The translations under genes and the position numbers were made by a program. Positions 10,602 to 20,593 of a DNA stretch of 64,000 nucleotides are shown here, in pieces (the first letter of the stretch is position 1; each line of letters begins with the position of its first letter). Source of the stretch: Amyelois transitella (lineage: Eukaryota; Arthropoda; Insecta; Lepidoptera; Pyralidae); contig NC_083506.1 in the NCBI RefSeq assembly GCF_032362555.1, positions 481,501 through 545,500 on the forward strand, given 5' to 3'. Below the pieces are notes generated by a model. The model ran no database searches. It was given only the letters and a program-made list of their open reading frames with translations, and was not told the DNA's origin.

Positions 10602-10848
10602 GGCCTCCGTGGCGCAGCGGTGGTACGCTTGTCTGTGACACCGGAGTTCGAATCCCGGCCAGGGCATGATGAGAAAAGAACATTTCTGATTGGCCTGGGT
10701 CTTGCATGTTTATCTACATATATAAGTAAGTATTTATTATAAAATATAGTATCGTTGAGTTAGTATCACGTAACACAAGTCTTGAACTTACCTCAAGGCT
10801 AACTCAATCTGTGTAATTTGTCATGTATATATTTATTTATTATTTTAT
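10602..10848 (+). repeat. tRNA-derived SINE (SINE-B)
   Basis: The head resembles a tRNA: A-box-like GTGGCGCAGCGGTGGTACG and B-box-like GAGTTCGAATCCCGG, which would act as an internal RNA polymerase III promoter. The body includes TTTATTATAAAATATAGT and GTTGAGTTAG, and it ends CTGTGTAATTTGTCATGTAT. It matches the copy at 18434. Not a functional tRNA, because the cloverleaf is not continued. Confidence 0.8.
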
Positions 10849-12189
10849 TTGGGGTTGGTAAAGTATGAAAGTTTGTTTAAATTTGTTAAGGTCATCTCAA
10901 TGGACACTACTTTTCTACTCTAAAGCAAGAGTTTCTTTGTTCCTTTTTCATAGGCTTTATTTTATAAAAATAGAGAGAATCAACATAAGATAAGCGATGC
11001 TGTTTAAGGTGCAATAGAACCTCAGGTCACTTCCTGTGGTGTGACATTTCAACCATCAAATTCTGTTGTATCAGGATATTGCTATTCTTCAAGAAGAACC
11101 AAAAGGTAATTTTTTGTGTAAGTGAGTGAAGTTCATCCTAAAAAAAAATAGTTTATATAATTTTTTTAACATAACAGAAAAAATATATATATTATTTTTT
11201 AAACATAACATCGTTTTTAATTCTAACCATTCAATTGATTATAATTAGAATTATTAAATATTTCTCATCTTAATGCAGAGATTTAAAAAACAAAATATAT
11301 TGCGCTGACTTGTTTGACACTTGCGCACCAAACTTCTAAAACAATACTTATTCACAAACGACACCAAAACATATTTACTGAAAATTGGAGATACAAAAAG
11401 TTACATCTCCATAACATCAAAAATGACTTTGTTTACGTTTTAAACAAAAAAGGCCTCGGAAAAAAACATTTTCTTTTAATCACGAGAAATCAAGCGAGAC
11501 AACATTCAACAGAAAAATGGCGCCAAAAAACAAAAGGACCTTTCTCGCGTAATTACTGACGAATGTTTTTAAGGAAAACGTGAGGAATAATTGTCGAAAT
11601 TCTATTTGTTTCATTACACCGTGCCCCAGGTGACAAAAAACAATAAAAGATATAATTTCCTGACGCCTATAAAGTATTATTTTAATCCGGCATAGCTCCG
11701 GCGCTGAATATTCAGTGAATGCGGGTCGTCCATATTTTTATTTGAGTTTTTATGCAAAATAACCCCGCCCGATGTCGGATATTTTAATCTACTCTATGGA
11801 ATCGCGTTTATTCACTCCGATTCCTTCATTCATTCGCGCGGACATAAAAGAAATGCAGCCAATATTCGCTTAATTGAAAAAAATAAATAAACGTATATTT
11901 TATTTTGGCAATAACTCAATGATTTAAAGGATTTTTGAAAAACCAAACTTTATTTATAGAGAAATTCCAAATTCTTCTTTAATTCCGTGTCGTTTTTTGT
12001 AAAAGAATGTTAAATTCACATTTTTCATACTTAGTTCTTACTCTTTGTAACATATAATAGATGTCGCATGGTTTGAAAAATGTACAAGTAAGTTTTATGC
12101 TTTTGCTGCGACATCGATTGCGCACATTGTTGTTTGCATCATCGCTTGAAAAGTCATGAGGGAGACTGAAACGAGCTTGCCTTAAAATG
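10849..12189. other. no gene seen
   Basis: About 1.3 kb of AT-rich DNA. Open frames at 11314-11559 and 11979-12218 lack any recognisable motif and are probably chance. Confidence 0.5.
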
Positions 12190-12290
12190 AAGCGATAAGT
12201 ATGCAGGGATCGCGGCAAGTGGATATATACATTTAGTCTCTGCCTACCCCTCCGAAAGAAGTGACTTGAAAGAGGTGAAATTTTATGACC
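12190..12290 (+). repeat. LINE 3' tail, diverged
   Basis: GAT-AAGTATGCAGGGATCG, GCGGCAAGTGG and TAGTCTCTGCCTACCCCTCC match the end of the LINE ORF, then a degraded tail. Confidence 0.7.
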
Positions 12291-12655
12291 TTCTAAGTTC
12301 TTCTAAGCGCCACGCGTGCGCCTCGCTAAGGCACGACACATGACCAAATTCCATAAAGGCTTTCATATCTAACTGTCGATTAATATTACGTCGCGGTACA
12401 GGCTAAAATTGGGAAAAAACACTTTCGCAGTCTCAACTCGTTAGGAAAGTGGAATAAGCGAAATAAATTTGGTGGATTTATTTCTGGAGATTATCGGAGC
12501 AATAAGTCGCGTTCACGGCGGCCCGCGGATGCTTTACAAAAAGTTAAATCAAAAACGTGAGGCGGCGACAAACAAGAGGGGGCGACAACACCCCCCTGCA
12601 ATTTATTTACAACTTGTCCCGCGATAACCTGGCCCGAATGTTTTTGTTATTTATG
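12291..12655. other. no gene seen; GC-rich patch
   Basis: A GC-richer stretch around 12500-12600 (GGCGGCCCGCGGATG, GGCGACAACACCCCCC) with no extended frame or recognised element. Confidence 0.4.
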
Positions 12656-12873
12656 CATACATACATTCATATACTCACGTTTATATCCCTTACGGGGCAG
12701 ACGAAGCCAACAGTCTTAAAAATACTGATAGGCCACGTTCAGCTGTTTGGCTTGATGATAGAATTCATATTTAAATAGTGACAGGTTGCTAGACCATCGC
12801 CTAAAAGAAGAATCCTAAGTTTATAAGCCTATGCCTAAAACGCCTTTTTTGACATCCATGGAAACGAGATGGA
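12656..12873 (-). repeat. SINE-A lacking the head end
   Basis: CATA tail, then blocks in order to CGACATCCATGG; the GTGCCG head is missing. Confidence 0.85.
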
Positions 12874-12921
12874 TTGGATTGGATGGAAATTGTTTTTTAT
12901 CTTTTTATCTTTGCCTATTTG

Positions 12922-13078
12922 TGATCAAATCAGGGATCTCCTGGTAATGGGCCGTCAAGAGAACCTCAAACCCATTAGCTTGTATAAAAAGATTTATGAA
13001 TATGACTGAATCAAAAGAAGTAAGCAGGGATGATGGCTAAATGGAAAGAAGTAGCTCTTGCTATTCCCTTCGGTAAAT
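12922..13078 (+). repeat. LINE 3' tail, old copy
   Basis: GATCAAATCAGGGATCTCCT, GTAATGGGCCGTCAAGAGAA, and GAATCAAAAGAAGTAAGCAG align in order with the last about 55 codons of the LINE ORF, with many substitutions and small indels. Confidence 0.65.
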
Positions 13079-13216
13079 AATCTTGATATTAATTAATGTA
13101 TAATTTTCATTTTCAGAGATGAAAATTATAGCACCCAAGCTCTGAATAATGACGAATCATACCTTCAATCCGTTCGTAGACCGAACGACCGTCAAAGATT
13201 AGTTTCAAACTTATTC

Positions 13217-13410
13217 GGGCCAGGTTGCAAACATTCAGTCGGGTGCCATCAGAAGGTTGTAAAGTGAAATCGGGCAAGAAGTCTTTCCTTCCGAAAAACA
13301 GGTCTGATGTAAGTTTTATTTGATCTATAAACTATACTTCAGGCCAGGTTGTAAAAATCTGCGCTCAGATGGTTCGAAAGTGGGAAAGAGCGCAGAAAAA
13401 GTGTCCGCTT
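13217..13410. repeat. pair of diverged direct repeats
   Basis: GGCCAGGTTG(C/T)AAA occurs at about 13217 and 13344, each followed by similarly spaced TCAGA-GGTT and AAAGTG blocks. The period is about 127 bases. Origin unknown. Confidence 0.4.
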
Positions 13411-13612
13411 GAGATTTATCGCGTCCGCATCGTGCTGCGCCAACTCGGCGGTAGGCTCGGCCGCTGAATTCTGAGTAGACTGCTGTCAATGGAGATAAGA
13501 GGTTAAGGAAAACATTGTGGAAGAAATGGTGAACAACTTTTTAAGAAGTTTTGTTATTAACTAAATAAGAAATTTTAAGCTTTGTTTATAAATAATACAG
13601 GTATGAACCACC

Positions 13613-13701
13613 CTGAACGTGACCCGTTAGTCTTTCAAGACTGCTGGCTCTGTCTATTCCGCAAGGGATGAAGACGTGACTATATGTACCATATGTATGT
13701 A
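13613..13701 (+). repeat. SINE-A tail scrap
   Basis: TGAACGTGACC through GGCTCTGTCTATTCCGCAAG to a TATG tail broken by one insertion. Confidence 0.75.
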
Positions 13702-14669
13702 TCTAGGGATTACCTTCTTTCGTAACCTGACCTTTGATTCCTTACATTGATCATAACATCCCTTTCCACAATATGTATCACTTGAATTTTGACCTCATCA
13801 TTAAACCATGCAGCTAAATGTCTTCAAGCCGCTTATGATTACTTGTACAACCTATATACATTTACATTTATCTACCCCATAAGGGGTAAAGTGATAAAAG
13901 TATATTGGTAACTTATTGACAACAAAAAATCTAAAATCGTAAGTTGCACCTACGTCGTAGCACCAGCTACGCGGACCCGCTACGAGACGCTACGAGGCTA
14001 CGAACTCTGTCAAAAATAATTTATGTACATTCAGATTCAGTCGTCTGGATTTCTGTCTGTAGTTACGAGTTTGAATAAAAATTTATCACACAACGTATTT
14101 ACATGTAAAAGTGGAATATTTGGTATACAGACCATACTGAAATAAATTCACAAAATCTCAATTTAAATTTGAAGAGAAATAATGGTTACATAGTAAAGTG
14201 AAGATTTTATTAACAAATATTTGTTAAATTCATTCGAATATAATGGAATATTTGCAATATCTGAACTCAAAGCTGGACAAAGGAAAACATAAAGGGTTAA
14301 ACACAATACAACAAACAACTGAAATATTACTACCTATATTATAATTTTTCAGATACCCAAATTCTTAAACCGAGCCTTACATAACTTTGTTCAAAAATAA
14401 ATCTTATTACAAATACGGTTGAACTCATTCTCGACTGACAACTTCAAACGCCATCTGTTCATATTTTACATGCAATATGTAACTTTCCGCGAGAGATCCA
14501 AAGTTCTTTTTCATTTGAATATCGGAAAATGTTCCGGGTTTCTCGAGTGACACTTCAAAGGAAAAGGTGACTTATTGGATAAAAGATAATGTTGTTATTT
14601 CAACAGACATAAATATTAATTAACTCGGCAGGCCGTGTGAACTCCATTTGGTATGTACATCTTTTCAGA
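13702..14669. other. no gene seen
   Basis: AT-rich. A short repetitive TACGAGACGCTACGAGGCTA stretch lies near 13980-14000; no element or gene recognised. Confidence 0.5.
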
Positions 14670-14765
14670 GATTGATGAATGTGAATGAAATAAAGTAAGT
14701 ATGCAGGATTGTGACAAATGTTAAGATGGAGTCTCTGCCTATTCCTCCAAAAATAAAGACAGTAA
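14670..14765 (+). repeat. LINE 3' tail, diverged
   Basis: GATGAATGTGAATGAAATAA, AAGTATGCAGGATTGTGAC and GTCTCTGCCTATTCCTCC match the final codons of the LINE ORF. Confidence 0.65.
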
Positions 14766-15150
14766 TGACATCTTTATCTCTAACGGGGAAAACAATCATA
14801 TGCTGTAATATAGGATTGAATTTATGTATAGTGTATACGTTTAAAAGGCTCTCATAACTATTCTGGTAGTAAAGAATCCCATCAAGAACATCCTAAAAAA
14901 ATACAAAGTGGTCAATTAAACATTCACTTAAATTTGTAAAGTCAATATATTGTAAAATAAAACTTAAGTCATTGCAATAAACATAAAATAAAACGTGAAT
15001 TAAAAAAATAAAAACAATTGACTCTCATCTTTTAAAAATTAACTTTTTTTATATGCCGCCAGTGCGCTTGCAAAACAAACACCGAGTCTCGCAACTTAGT
15101 TTTTTCAGTACTACTTCTTTTCTCGGCTTCGACTAATTTCAACAAAAAAA

Positions 15151-15276
15151 TATGGACTAACAACCTGTCAACATCTGGATCTCAATCCATCATTAAGTCA
15201 TCCAGCCAAACGTGGCTTTCCAGTCTCAGTGATCATTATGTCTCCCTCGTAAGAGATAAAGGTTTATATATGTATG
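15151..15276 (+). repeat. SINE-A tail half, diverged
   Basis: GACTAACAACCTGTCAACAT to a weak tail TTATATATGTATG; blocks in the SINE-A order. Confidence 0.6.
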
Positions 15277-15520
15277 AAAACTAAAAACAATTCCCATCTT
15301 GCCACAGCTAACAAACACAGCATTAAGAAATCATCATCTTGCTATCTCTTTCGTGTAATGCTAGTGCACACTGAATCTATTCATAATTGAGTGGATTGTA
15401 CGCCGGCGTCACATCGGGGACTGCCCGCTAGCTGTGTATACTCTACACTGTAAGGGTTAACATAATTCGTTTAAGCAATCTACTAAGATTGAATTTTGCA
15501 TTTATAAGCGCTTAATATTG

Positions 15521-15605
15521 ATATGGGTGAAGCGAAAGAAGCACCCACTGATCATGGGAAGTAGAACTATATAGTCTCTGCTCACATCTCTGTATAATTA
15601 TATCA
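15521..15605 (+). repeat. LINE 3' tail scrap, old
   Basis: GGGTGAAGCGAAAGAAGCA, GGAAGTAGAACTATATAGTC and TCTCTGCTCAC are a decayed match to the end of the LINE. Confidence 0.45.
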
Positions 15606-15624
15606 TCTAATCCAGTGCAAGACA

Positions 15625-16490
15625 TACATTCAGTCAGAAAAGTATCGGGAATGGATTATTTATTTATGGTTCCAAATTCAAATTTTTGTTTTTTTTTGTT
15701 GTTGTTAGATTGGCACAACTGTTTTCCATTTTGGCGCGGAGTTTGAGTTGCATCTGTTGTTTACATTAAATACAGTGCTATTTTTATTTATATCATATCT
15801 AGTGTGTATTGCTAATTTCATAATGGATAAAAACATCGAACAAAGAGTTTGTCTTAAATTTTGCATTGCCAATGGAATATCGTGTTCGGAGTCACTGAAA
15901 ATGTTACAGAAGGCTTACGGTAAATCGACTTTATCAAAAACTCGTGCTTATGAGTGGTACAAAGCGTTCAAAAGCGGTCGATTGTGCACTCGGAATTCTT
16001 GCCGGAAGGTCAAACGGTAAATAAGGAATATTATTTGAGTGTTATGCGGCGTTTAAGAGAGCAAATCCGACGAAAAAGGCCAGATTTGTGGAAAGAAAAT
16101 TCTTGGATTTTGCACCATGATAATGCACCTTCGCACAAGGCCATCATTGTGAACGAATTTTTAACCAAACACTCAACAAATACCATCGAGCAACCACCAT
16201 ATTCACCAGATATGGCTCCAGCCGACTTTTTTCTTTTTCCTAAACTCAAATTACCACTTCGTGGCACCCGTTTTCAATCGGTAGAAGACATAAAAGAGAA
16301 TTCGCGGCGAGAACTGACCTCAATTCCGGAAACAGCGTTTAAAAAATGTTTTGATGATTGGATTATTCGTTGGCGTAAGTGTATCGTTTCTAAAGGAGCA
16401 TATTTTGAAGGTGATAAAATAAATTTGGATGAATAACAAACAGTTTGTGTATTATTGATCTTTTCCTGCTACTTTCTTGACAGAGTAGTA
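15625..16490 (+). mobile_element. mariner (DD34D) with internal deletion
   Basis: Imperfect terminal inverted repeats: 5' TCAGTCAGAAAAGTATCGGG (from 15630) and 3', read on the minus strand, TCTGTCAAGAAAGTAGCAGG (to about 16485), flanked by TA on both sides. The element is about 0.87 kb against about 1.3 kb for a complete mariner. The transposase is split into two frames by loss of the middle, so it cannot move itself but could be cross-mobilised through its ends. Confidence 0.8.
15824..16436 (+). pseudogene. mariner transposase, broken
   Basis: Two pieces. The N-terminal part (15824-16020, start MDKNIEQRVC) is the DNA-binding helix-turn-helix region ending ...EWYKAFKSGR. The C-terminal part lies in another frame from about 15986 to 16436 and holds HHDNAPSH with the second catalytic Asp, then, 34 residues on, the third Asp in YSPDMAPAD, which defines the DD34D class. 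The segment with the first catalytic Asp is deleted, so the enzyme is inactive. The join falls near 15985. Confidence 0.85.
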
Positions 16491-17326
16491 TGTATCTACG
16501 ACCAAAAATGAACAAAAAAACAGGTGCAATTCCATCTATGTATATTTGTTTGCAAAATTCTTTTTAAAGATAAAGTTTTCATCATTTTACGTCTTTAGGG
16601 GCGATGGCATCATTTTACGTCTTAACTTGCTTTCTCTTTCATATAATTGTAATCTACTCGAAGTCATTTATAATTGAGAGGACTGTACACCAACTTAACA
16701 CCAGGGACTGCTTGCTCTAATATCTTGCAATATTTACTATGCAAGGGTTAAAATAATTCGGTTGAAAAAACAAATATCTATGAACAAAAATGAAAATAAC
16801 AGGCGCGATTATTTCATAGTTGTATGGAAAATTATTACAGTCTTCATCATTTCACTAATAGACGTGTGACATAAAGACATTTACTTATTATTTCTTTCAT
16901 ATAATTCTAATCTACTCGAAGTTATTCATAATTGAGATGACTGTACACCAACGTCACATCGGGGACTGTCCATGTTTATTTTGCACTGTAAGGGTTAATG
17001 TAATTCAATGTTGCAATCCACCAAGACTAAATTTTGCATTAATAAACCCTCTTCGTAATTTATTGCAACTTGCATAAAAATGAATAAGCGCAATTGTATC
17101 AAGAAAAATAATTACGATGTCATCTATAAAACTATTAATAAAAAAGCTACCAATACGTAACAGAACATAACAAATTTTTATTTTTAAATCTCATGCCTCA
17201 CTCGGGTAACGTTATAGGATAAAATTACAATTAAATAGTTGATAATATGTCTCTCATGTCATGTAAGTCTATTCTAAACAAAGCTATTGCCAGCTATCCA
17301 TAATTAAGAGATTGGAACGCGATCGG

Positions 17327-17563
17327 TGTCGTGTGGTCCCCGGTAGTTTAGAAAAGGACCACTCCTCTTATTCATGGATGTCATAAAAGGCGACTAAGGG
17401 AAATGCCAATAAACTTAAGATTCTTCTTTTAGGCATTGGTTAGCAACCTGTCGCTGTTTGAATCTGAATTCCATCATTAAGCCATAAAGCACGTGACCTT
17501 TTTGACTTTTAAAAACTGTTGGCTCGTATCTACCCCGCAAGGAATACAGACGTTATCAATTGA
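17327..17563 (+). repeat. SINE-A, nearly full length
   Basis: GTGTCGTGTGGTCCCCGGTA head, all internal blocks, and a tail that has lost the TATG repeat. Confidence 0.8.
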
Positions 17564-18375
17564 ATTATTGAACTGGATTTCTTATTTTACACCGTGCAAA
17601 GCCTCCAAAATTCATCTCGTAAAATAAAGCAATAATATTACTGTACTTTCTCCGCTATACTAATAAAAAAAAATATGTAGTAAAAATGACTCTCCCCTCC
17701 CTAATAAACAGTGGGGTAATTAATTGTCTTAAGAAAACAGGCGGTACCTTTATGTAATTTTTTAATGAACATTGATGTGTCATAACAATTTGACAAGTGT
17801 GTAATTAACGTTGACATAAAGATGTAACGACAAAGTGTCATTGACAACTGTGCTATGAGAAATAATTTGTATGTAAAAGCAATTACCTTTATACAACCAG
17901 CCTGTATGTATGTATGTATGTATGTTTTTTAATATCATAGTGCGTACCAGCTGCTGTTCTTCCCACGCAAATTGTAAAAGTAAATGAAGGGAAAGGCTCA
18001 AAAACTTAAGTTTGTGCGATATTGCTACATAAAAATACAGATGAAACAATAACAATGACATACATATAGGTGTGAAATAGATGGACCATAAAATGAAAAA
18101 TTTTATAAATAATAAATAAATCTGGGGGCACGGCAGTATATAATTGTAATGTTCATTGTGTTTTCATGCGATGTCCAAGTCGATCTTTTTGTTTAAACTT
18201 AAAACATTTTTAATATTGGCATGATAATAACTTATGTAATAACTTAAGACAGAAGGTCCTTTAAGTAGAGACTAAATAGATTAACCGACTTGGTATGACA
18301 TGGATCTCACAACTTTTTGCGGTAGAAAGACTGAGCTGCGAGACTTGGGTTTTTTTACAGAATGTTTTTGATGGC
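17564..18375. other. no gene; TATG microsatellite and SINE-like scrap
   Basis: A TGTA run at 17905-17924, then a 17930-18016 segment (CCCACGCAAATTGTAAAAGT, AGGGAAAGGCTC) shared with 34389 and probably a diverged SINE-A relative. The rest is unremarkable. Confidence 0.45.
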
Positions 18376-18432
18376 ATAAATATATACGGGACAAATGACA
18401 CAGATTGAGTTATCCTCGAAGTAAGCTCAAAA
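18376..18432 (-). repeat. SINE-B tail, inverted
   Basis: Reverse complement of the SINE-B end (AACTCAATCTGTGT...TGTCCCGTATATATTTA). It lies head-on against the complete SINE-B that starts two bases later. Confidence 0.75.
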
Positions 18433-18433
18433 C

Positions 18434-18677
18434 GTACGGCCTCTGTGGCGCAGCGGTAGTACGCTTGTCTGTGACACCGGAGATCCCGGGTTCGAATCCC
18501 GTAATGGTAAGAAAAGAACTTTTTCTGATTGACCTGGTTCTAGGATGTTTATCTATATAAGTATTTATTATAAAATATAGTAGCATCGTTGAGTTAGGAT
18601 CTCGCAACACAAGTCTCGAACCTACTTTGAGGCTAACACAGTCTGTGTTATCTGTCCCGTATAAAATTTATTCTTTT
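18434..18677 (+). repeat. tRNA-derived SINE (SINE-B), full length
   Basis: A-box-like GTGGCGCAGCGGTAGTACG and B-box-like CCCGGGTTCGAATCCCG are better preserved than in the 10602 copy. The body and CTGTCCCGTATAAAATTTAT end follow. Confidence 0.85.
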
Positions 18678-18678
18678 G

Positions 18679-18726
18679 TAAGCCCGCGCTAACTTCACGC
18701 GGGCGAAGCTTCGGGTTAAAGCTAGT
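18679..18726 (+). repeat. LINE 3' fragment (CGCGGGCGAAG type)
   Basis: CTTCACGCGGGCGAAGCTTC ending TAAAGCTAGT, an end shared by many lepidopteran LINE fragments in this window. Confidence 0.5.
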
Positions 18727-18931
18727 GCTACACACACGCCAATGCGATACAAGTGAAAGCTCGCAGCTTACAAAGCTCAAGATCGTGCGGCTCGGGACGA
18801 CCCGGCCGTTTCCCGAGGGATTATTATTATGGAACTAAGCTTCACTTAAAATTAATTACTGCTGCTCTAATACTCTTAAAAGCTGCTGAAATATGTGCTC
18901 AAATAAAAGTTTATCTAATAAAATTTATTTT

Positions 18932-19193
18932 GTGCCGTGTGGTTCCCGACACCAATAAAAAAAAAGAATAGGACCGCTCTATCTCTTTCCCATGGATATC
19001 ATTAAAGGTGACTAAGAGATAGGCTTATAAACTTGGGATTCTTCTTTTAGGCGATAGGCTAGCAACCCGTCACTATTTGAATCTCAATTCTATCATTAAG
19101 CCAAACAGCTAAACGTGGCCTATCAGTCTTTTCAAGACTGTTGGCTCTGTCTACTCCGTAAGGGATAAAGACAAGATCATATGTATGTATGTA
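18932..19193 (+). repeat. SINE-A, full length, with 12-bp target duplication
   Basis: Reference copy. It starts GTGCCGTGTGGTTCCCGACA and contains, in order, CCATGGATATCATTAAAGG, CTTGGGATTCTTCTTTTAGG, GCTAGCAACCCGTCACTAT, GAATCTCAATTCTATCATT, AAGCCAAACAGCTAAACGTG, TTCAAGACTGTTGGCTCTGT and a TATGTATGTA tail. AAATTTATTTTG flanks it exactly (18921-18932 and 19194-19205), showing target-primed insertion. There is no clear tRNA-like box pair in the head. Confidence 0.93.
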
Positions 19194-19205
19194 AAATTTA
19201 TTTTG

Positions 19206-19424
19206 AACTAGAGGCCGCGTTATCGTCCGCGTATGTTATTATTTTCAATAATGAATCAATCCCGCGTAAAAAAAATCAAAAGTAGCCTTTGTGTTATTAT
19301 GGATCTTCGGCTACTTACAAATACCAAACTTCATCGTAATCGGTCCAGAAGTATTTGAGTGAAAGAGCAACAAACATTCACACATAATTACAAATTTTCG
19401 CATTTATAAAATTAGTAGGATAGG
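19206..19424 (+). repeat. LINE 3' fragment (ATTAGTAGGAT end)
   Basis: CCGCGT...TCGTCCGCG, ATCGGTCCAGAAGTATTTGA, GTGAAAGAGCAACAAACATT and TTTATAAAATTAGTAGGAT. Same family as 54530-54745; noncoding. Confidence 0.6.
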
Positions 19425-19432
19425 ATTCCTAC

Positions 19433-19536
19433 AATCATTAAGCCAATATGTACTGAAAAAAAGTGGCCTTTCAATCTTTTCGAGACTGTTGGCTCTGTCT
19501 GCCACGTAAGGTATAAAGACGTAATTATAAATGTAA
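19433..19536 (+). repeat. SINE-A tail
   Basis: CATTAAGCCAATATGTACTG to GGCTCTGTCTGCCACGTAAG and a weak tail. Confidence 0.7.
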
Positions 19537-19542
19537 TTATAA

Positions 19543-19595
19543 TGATGCATGAAGCAAAAGAAGTATGCAGGATCGTTGCAAATGGGAAGTTAAAA
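19543..19595 (+). repeat. LINE 3' tail scrap
   Basis: ATGCATGAAGCAAAAGAAGT, ATGCAGGATCG and TTGCAAATGGGAAG correspond to the VDEAKEVCRDRGKWK codons of the LINE; the CCTACCCCTCC end is gone. Confidence 0.6.
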
Positions 19596-19637
19596 TTTGT
19601 AATATTAACCGAAAAAATAATCTCAGGTTTACGAGTA

Positions 19638-19712
19638 TTAGCCTTTCCCTTAGTCGCCTTTTACGACACATCCGTGAGTGAGATGTGGATTGATGCTATT
19701 CTAAAACACATG
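19638..19712 (-). repeat. SINE-A head fragment
   Basis: CCCTTAGTCGCCTTTTACGA plus the GAGATGTGGATTG-like block, minus orientation; a variant head. Confidence 0.6.
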
Positions 19713-19844
19713 GTAACTTCAAAAACTTCCAATATCTATTTTATTTTTATTTTTTTTTTCAAAAATTACGTATACCAGCATATATTGTTTCAATAACATC
19801 TCATAAATTAGTGGAAATGGAATAATGTATGTGAGGTAAAATGA

Positions 19845-20086
19845 GGTGGTTCCCGGCACCATTAAAAAAAAAGAAGAGGACCACTCCAACTCGTTCCCAT
19901 GGATGTCTTATTAGCTTATAAACTTGGGATTCTTTTTTTAGGCGATGGGCTAGCAACCTTCCATTAATTGGATCTCAATTCCATCATTAAGCCAAACAGC
20001 AGATCCTGATCCTGTGGTCTATCAGTCTTTTCAAGAAGGCTCTGTCTACCCCGCAAGGGATAAAGACGTGATTATATGTATGTATG
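19845..20086 (+). repeat. SINE-A, nearly full length
   Basis: GGTGGTTCCCGGCACC to TATGTATG, with a deletion after GATGTC and a short duplication (GATCCTGATCCTG) before GGTCTATCAG. Confidence 0.88.
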
Positions 20087-20164
20087 AGTAAAAGTGTCTT
20101 TGTTTTTCGTCTATTTGCAGTTAACTGAATGGTTTTGTCAAAGGTATACTACACGTGGTAAGGA

Positions 20165-20235
20165 CGGCATAGCACGCGTCTGTAGGGCAGTGGGTTCGGT
20201 GCCGGGTCGTGCCAGCCTCCGTCCGCGGAAACTCA
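20165..20235 (+). repeat. possible tRNA-derived SINE scrap
   Basis: GCATAGCACGCGTCTGTAGG followed by GTGGGTTCGGTGCCGG resembles a tRNA-type A/B-box pair but is too short and degraded to assign. Confidence 0.3.
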
Positions 20236-20329
20236 ATATAATCCCATACAAAGTTAACTAAAGATATTTGCTTTAGCACGCAAATGTAATCTACATAGGT
20301 ATATCTCATTTGTTTAAATATTTGTTTTA

Positions 20330-20577
20330 CATACATACATAAAATCACGCCTCTTTCCCAGAGGCAGAGACTACCTCTTTCCACTTGCCACGATCTCTGC
20401 ATATTTCCTTTGCTTCATACATACATACATACATAAAATCACGCCTCTTTCCCGGAGGGGTAGGCAGAGACTACCTCTTTCCACTTGCCACGATCTCTGC
20501 ATACTTCTTTCGCTTCGTCCACATTCATAACTCTCTTCATACAAGCTCGGCGGTTTCGGGTACTTTTGACCAGACCC
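20330..20577 (-). repeat. double LINE tail inside one target duplication
   Basis: Read on the minus strand: about 160 bases of the LINE 3' end (20577-20417) with its TATG tail, followed at once by a second, shorter LINE 3' end (20416-20340) with its own tail. The pair is bounded by one perfect 16-base duplication, TTAAATATTTGTTTTA, at 20314-20329 and 20578-20593. Hence the doublet behaves as one insertion, or the second inserted into the tail of the first. Confidence 0.88.
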
Positions 20578-20593
20578 TTAAATATTTGTTTTA

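Larger units (their letters stand above)
15283..17332. repeat. about 280-bp tandem array interrupted by a mariner
   Basis: Four diverged units in the same direction: about 15283-15520, 16497-16775, 16776-17075 and 17076-17332. Each begins near a CAATT(C)-type segment after an A-rich lead and contains TTTCATATAATT, CATAATTGAGnnGACTGTAC, ACATCGGGGACTG and CACTGTAAGGGTTAA blocks (unit 2 and 4 are more changed). A LINE-tail scrap and the mariner separate unit 1 from unit 2. Satellite-like; no coding potential seen. Confidence 0.65.

Noticed and set aside
10602..10670. possible functional tRNA gene (A and B box)
   Set aside because: No acceptor stem or complete cloverleaf; it is the head of a SINE found again at 18434.
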